From the NCBI GenBank assembly GCA_015295905.1, contig DVEB01000176.1:1-39472 (forward strand): a stretch of DNA of 39,472 nucleotides. Reading direction: 5' to 3'. Under the pieces are notes generated by a model. The model had not been told where the DNA came from. It did not search any database and worked only from the letters and a program-made list of their open reading frames with translations. Of the stretch, positions 35,715 through 39,472 are shown piece by piece. Each line of letters begins with the position of its first letter. Within the stretch, counting starts at the first letter, position 1. Origin of the DNA: Synechococcales cyanobacterium M55_K2018_004 (lineage in GTDB: Bacteria > Cyanobacteriota > Cyanobacteriia > Elainellales > Elainellaceae). The translations under genes and the position numbers were made by a program.

Positions 35715-36698
35715 TTATTTATATTCAATTAACCTGCTTGGCTTACCGAGAAGGTTGTGCCAGTAAAATTGGATCTGGCCTATGAAGTTCGGAAATTTTC
35801 CAAGTACACAAGTGGTGCCATAGAGGATTGCTTCAGACCAGGAAAAACCCTGCCGAGCAATCCAATGACTGATGCGCAAGCTCAACAATAGATAAGCCAG
35901 CAGCAACAACAAACTAAGGGAGTGAGTGAAGGGCACCAGGAACAGAGCAATGAGAGGTAAACCTAGTGCCCAGAACCAGATACTTAACGTATCCTTGAGC
36001 CAGTAACGCTCAGGTTCTTGACCATGCATCCAGGCACCCTCAGCATAGGCATGCCCTGCCCGCACCATGCGTTGCCACCACTGGTGAAAATGCATCATCT
36101 GAGCATCGTGGAGCGTCATGGGTACCTGAAGGGGAAGTAGTTGCCAGCCAAGCTGCCGCATTCGTAGGCAAAGTTCTGGTTCCTCTCCAGCAATTAATGC
36201 AGGGTTGAAGCCACCCGTTTGTTGCAGAGCTTCAACCCGCATCATGGCATCTCCACCACAGTGGCCTGCGTAGTTCAGGAGGTTGTGCCACTCCATGTCA
36301 CACAGGCGATTGTAAAGGGTACGGTTGCGATCGCGCTCTATCCGTCTTCCATAAACCACCGCAACTCCTGGGTAATCACTTAAAGCTTGCGATGCCCGTT
36401 CTAGCCACCCCTCGACCAATTCACAATCGCCATCGATAAACTGGATGTATTGAACATCCGGAAAGTGTTTCACTAGATACTCGTAGCCAGCATTACGGGC
36501 ACGGGCGGCGGTAAAGGGCATAGACAGATCTAATTCAATGACTTCGACACCAAGCGATCGCGCTATTTGCAGACTATTATCTGTAGAGCCGGAATCGACA
36601 TAAACGATCCGGTTAACTTGTTGCAACGCCACTGTCAGACAACGCTGCAAACGTTCTCCCTCATTTCGTCCAATTGCAACCAGACCTACCTGCGCCAT
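35715..36698 (-). CDS. GT2 glycosyltransferase with C-terminal membrane part
   Basis: The 327-residue enzyme has a GT-A domain (about 1-230): VGLVAIGRNEGERL at the start, VDSGSTDNS, and the metal-binding IDGDCELV. The acceptor-side block is AGEEPELCLRMRQLGW. After it come two hydrophobic segments (about 240-285) and an amphipathic end. GAGGTGA lies before the ATG at 36698 and supports this start. It is the last gene of the minus-strand group, 14 bp after the next GT2 gene, so they are surely one transcription unit. The sugar and linkage cannot be read from the sequence. Confidence 0.9.
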   Translation of the reverse strand: MAQVGLVAIGRNEGERLQRCLTVALQQVNRIVYVDSGSTDNSLQIARSLGVEVIELDLSMPFTAARARNAGYEYLVKHFPDVQYIQFIDGDCELVEGWLERASQALSDYPGVAVVYGRRIERDRNRTLYNRLCDMEWHNLLNYAGHCGGDAMMRVEALQQTGGFNPALIAGEEPELCLRMRQLGWQLLPLQVPMTLHDAQMMHFHQWWQRMVRAGHAYAEGAWMHGQEPERYWLKDTLSIWFWALGLPLIALFLVPFTHSLSLLLLLAYLLLSLRISHWIARQGFSWSEAILYGTTCVLGKFPNFIGQIQFYWHNLLGKPSRLIEYK

Positions 36699-36712
36699 AG
36701 TTCACCTCAGGG

Positions 36713-37687
36713 TTACCAAAAACGCCCCTTTAACTTCCAAGCTAAATGTCCAAATTCACGATCGCGGATGCCCTTGACTGCTAGTAGGTAGGCATACCAG
36801 TATAGTAAATACCGCACAATGGTTTTAGGCGAGTACCAAGCTCTCAAGCTAGGCGGTTCAAGCGGCGGCCATTGAAAGGGGCTTTGCTCGAGAAACTTGA
36901 GAAACCATTTTGGATTTTTGCGAGAAAGTTTGACAGCAACCTCTCGTGCAGTTGCCCCACCCCCAAACAGCGTTCTCATACAGTAATCTATCTGGGCTTG
37001 GGTATAGGCCAACATGATTGTTCGCTTGCGTCCAGCAATGTTGTAGCTGGTAAAACTGTTATCCCGAGGAGTATGTCCGCAACTAATAGTGATATTTTCA
37101 AGCTGACGCACAAAGCCTCTCCTAAGTCCCTCATCAAAATCTGTCTCGTACCAATTAGTTGCGATTGTAACCGCGACGTAGGCATCATCCGAGATAATTC
37201 CTTCTGGAATGATCACATCTCTGAGAATTTCGCCGCGAGTGGCATAACATTTACCATTAATAATTTCTGGCAAAAGTTCTCCCCGTTGATTAATAATTTT
37301 TCCACCACAGATGCGACACTCTGGATGTTTCTCTAAAATGCCAACAAGTTCAGCAAGTCCATTTGGGTTTACTAAAACCACATCAGCGTCCAGCAGGATA
37401 TAGTAGTCTGCTTCGCAAGATACCTGATGGACAAAGTGATTCCACGCCGCACACTTATCGGCAATGGGTAGCTCAATCACCTGAAACTTCAACCTGACAG
37501 TTTCAGCTAGAGCGGCTAGTTTTTCCCTGGCAACTGCTGCTGTTTTATCGGTAGAGCCATTGGATACTACGATAATTTCTACAATATTTTGATCCTGAAA
37601 GATCGTTTGCTCCTGAAAGGATTGAAGCAGTTGACCAATACCATATTCTTCATTAAATCCGAGGATCCCGATTGAAATTCTAGGCAT
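36713..37687 (-). CDS. GT2 family glycosyltransferase
   Basis: This 324-residue protein has the GT-A signs ISIGILGFNEE, VSNGSTDKT and the metal-binding LLDADVVLV. A Cys-rich CRICGGK patch follows. The C-terminal part is basic and has one hydrophobic stretch (YLLYWYAYLLAV). The ATG at 37687 has GGAG about 10 nt upstream. It lies 14 bp before the second GT2 gene and 70 bp after the GT87-like gene, so it is part of one operon. Donor and acceptor are unknown. A GT2 protein next to a lipid-linked-sugar (GT87-like) transferase suggests surface glycan work. Confidence 0.88.
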   Translation of the reverse strand: MPRISIGILGFNEEYGIGQLLQSFQEQTIFQDQNIVEIIVVSNGSTDKTAAVAREKLAALAETVRLKFQVIELPIADKCAAWNHFVHQVSCEADYYILLDADVVLVNPNGLAELVGILEKHPECRICGGKIINQRGELLPEIINGKCYATRGEILRDVIIPEGIISDDAYVAVTIATNWYETDFDEGLRRGFVRQLENITISCGHTPRDNSFTSYNIAGRKRTIMLAYTQAQIDYCMRTLFGGGATAREVAVKLSRKNPKWFLKFLEQSPFQWPPLEPPSLRAWYSPKTIVRYLLYWYAYLLAVKGIRDREFGHLAWKLKGRFW

Positions 37688-37757
37688 AGTTCAATGCTCC
37701 ATTGGTTGTGGATCAATGAGTCGATGAGAACAGGGACGGGACAACTATCTAAAAAAG

Positions 37758-38921
37758 TTAAAGGATAAAGCTCTGTCCCTCAGATTTCTTCAAAACTTGC
37801 ATGGATTTGCTCTGCAAGCTCAGAAAAGCAACTAAGCTAACTGTAATAAGAACGACAATGGTGCGCCAGTGATTAAGCACAGGAATCCCAAAAATTCGGA
37901 CAAATCGCTGAGGAAATGTTAACAAAAATATAGAAGGAAACAGATAGAACCAGAGTCGGAATTCTTCTGATGCATAGATAAGGAGCGAGGTAAAGAGAGG
38001 AATTAGACAGACATAATCATAGTCATGTCCATACACAAAAGTTAGGGAGGTTCCCATGAGCAGGCCAAACAAATCGACCTGATTAAAACGACTTCGAAAA
38101 TACCAGAGCATGAAAGCTAACAGCACACCTAGTGGTTTTAGCGTGGGCATATTAATGCCAGCAGCTTGGAAGAAACTTTCAAGCCCGACAACATGCTGAG
38201 CACCAGCCTCATTAAACACTGAAGCTTTGTAAGTAGTAATGCCTTGGTACCAGTCAACCCACATATCAACAGGACCACTTGTTAACAACAGATAAATACA
38301 CATCATGCCAATTGTTCCGGCAGAAACGAAAAGTACCTTCCAATTTCGCTCCAGCAGAAACCATAGAAACAAAAGGATAGAAAGTTGCGGCTTAAAGCTG
38401 GCCAAACCCAGGAAAATTCCTGACAACACCCAACGCTCCCGTAGACTAAAGTGCCAACTTGCCATTGTTGCAGCAAAGGCAATAAGAGAAGTTTGCCCCA
38501 TCCAAACGTTGTGGTTGGTGAATGGGTTCCCAATAATAAAGGCTGCCATCAATATCATGAAGGGATGCCCACGATCGCCCAAACGATTTTTAATCGTGTC
38601 TGCGGTCATGAAAATCAAAGCAGCAATCGACACTAGATTTAGCAGAAGCAGCCCAATTTTTGCAATTTGGAAGTCCAACAGGGCAAGCGGGATAAAGAGA
38701 GCAGCAGACTGGGGTGGATAGGCAAATAGCCCATCTGTGGGATTGGCCTGCACATAAGGATCTTCAAAGTTCAGCCATTTACGTCCAGCTTGATACAAAA
38801 TAGCAAAATCGCCACTGAACGCACTGCCACGACCAATGCCAACAATTCCAAATAATATAAGGGATGCAGTACTACATAGCACCACCCCTATGAGTAAATT
38901 TCGTATAAATGCTTGCTTCAT
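37758..38921 (-). CDS. GT87-like membrane mannosyltransferase (DUF2029)
   Basis: This 387-residue polytopic protein has about nine hydrophobic segments. GSAFSGDFAILYQAGRKWL in its N-terminal loop, then DPYVQANPTDGLFAYPPQ, and later LGLASFKPQLSILLFLWF are typical of the GT87/DUF2029 family, which uses polyprenyl-phosphate mannose-type donors in actinobacterial relatives. The start ATG at 38921 is supported by AGGA with about 8 nt spacing. It belongs to the minus-strand group, between a partial methyltransferase (upstream) and two GT2 genes (downstream). Together they probably build a second glycan or a lipid-linked part of it. Confidence 0.82.
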   Translation of the reverse strand: MKQAFIRNLLIGVVLCSTASLILFGIVGIGRGSAFSGDFAILYQAGRKWLNFEDPYVQANPTDGLFAYPPQSAALFIPLALLDFQIAKIGLLLLNLVSIAALIFMTADTIKNRLGDRGHPFMILMAAFIIGNPFTNHNVWMGQTSLIAFAATMASWHFSLRERWVLSGIFLGLASFKPQLSILLFLWFLLERNWKVLFVSAGTIGMMCIYLLLTSGPVDMWVDWYQGITTYKASVFNEAGAQHVVGLESFFQAAGINMPTLKPLGVLLAFMLWYFRSRFNQVDLFGLLMGTSLTFVYGHDYDYVCLIPLFTSLLIYASEEFRLWFYLFPSIFLLTFPQRFVRIFGIPVLNHWRTIVVLITVSLVAFLSLQSKSMQVLKKSEGQSFIL

Positions 38922-38984
38922 TGTTCAATTCCTAATTTCAAATATCAAGAAAAGCAGTGATCTGCTCGAATCGTTTCTCCGTCT

Positions 38985-39472
38985 CTACATTTGCTCTATA
39001 TACCCCTCTACAGTGGATGTTAGACCAAACCAATGGTTATATTGAGTCAATAACATTTCAATGCCCAATAGCTGCTTAAGAATTTCATTCACAACTGGGT
39101 TGACAGGCTTCATATCATTCTTGGCCTGGGAAGACTTATTGGCCAACTTTCGCAGAAAATAAACGATAGGGAAAATCATTCCGAACTGATAATAACTTTT
39201 TCTTGGAAAAAAATTAGCTTTAATTAAAGAGTGTTTAATTTCGGAAAGCGAATATCGACGAAAATGGCCTAAGAAAACATCATGTCCAGACCACAGTTGT
39301 CTGAAGGCCGGAACCGTTACAAAGAAGTAACACCTTCCCTTCACTCTTGATGTAACATCCTTTAAGAAGGAAACATCATCTTCAATGTGTTCAAGGACAT
39401 CCATCATGATGATAATACTGTTCTCGATAGAGTCAGGTAAATTTCTGATCTTTTGCACAACTTGTCCCTTTG
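38985..39472 (-). CDS. SAM methyltransferase, C-terminal part (cut by window edge)
   Basis: The frame is open at 39472, so the N-terminus including motif I lies outside the window. Visible are the MMDVLEHIEDD motif, FVTVPAFRQLWSGHD and LGHFRRYS, typical of the class I methyltransferases found in polysaccharide loci. An in-frame GTG at 39458 is internal. The end at 38985 is 63 bp before the GT87-like start on the same strand, so it heads or precedes the minus-strand group. Confidence 0.85.
   Translation of the reverse strand, partial: KGQVVQKIRNLPDSIENSIIIMMDVLEHIEDDVSFLKDVTSRVKGRCYFFVTVPAFRQLWSGHDVFLGHFRRYSLSEIKHSLIKANFFPRKSYYQFGMIFPIVYFLRKLANKSSQAKNDMKPVNPVVNEILKQLLGIEMLLTQYNHWFGLTSTVEGYIEQM

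Overview
The window looks like chromosomal DNA of a cyanobacterium, probably filamentous or Leptolyngbya-like. The evidence is many GCGATCGC (HIP1) octamers in the left half (for example 338-345 and 1015-1022), a tocopherol cyclase gene, a LabA-like gene, a Mo-nitrogenase C-terminal-type pseudogene, long PAS/GAF hybrid kinases, and small palindromic intergenic repeats. The exact genus cannot be read from the sequence.

Layout. 1-3443: rsmB, a LabA-like NYN gene, a broken Mo-nitro_C-type gene and an unrecognised small gene, bracketed by two copies of one miniature repeat element (1-117 and 3394-3443). 3535-9922, minus strand: a multi-step signalling block made of a REC-wHTH-Hpt-REC-REC-GGDEF protein, a membrane PAS-GAF-PAS hybrid histidine kinase and a single-domain receiver. 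10208-13876: a phytase-like lipoprotein, a REC-GGDEF-EAL protein and a conserved-looking hypothetical. 14110-17437: tocopherol cyclase, tRNA-Arg(CCT) and a membrane Ser/Thr kinase. 17516-39472: a large exopolysaccharide locus.

The polysaccharide locus has the parts of a Wzx/Wzy-type pathway: Wzc-like co-polymerase with a BY-kinase-like domain, Wza-like exporter, Wzx-like flippase, Wzy-like polymerase, glycosyltransferases of GT2, GT4, GT39-like and GT87-like type, a 2OG-Fe(II) oxygenase and two methyltransferases. The exporter pair (minus) and the assembly genes (plus) diverge from an 877-bp gene-free region. The assembly genes then converge on a second, minus-strand glycosyltransferase group. 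A MITE-like palindrome and an IS630-family insertion sequence sit in that junction.

Points most worth a second look: a bilin-lyase-like GAF domain (DPCF motif plus a second cysteine) in the hybrid kinase; single-residue loss of key residues in a receiver (Asp to Asn) and a GGDEF domain (GGAEF) in neighbouring genes; a gene broken by an exact 13-bp tandem duplication; and a HIP1-poor, AT-richer glycan cassette. I did not find a clearly new defence or mobile system, CRISPR array, rRNA or recognisable riboswitch.
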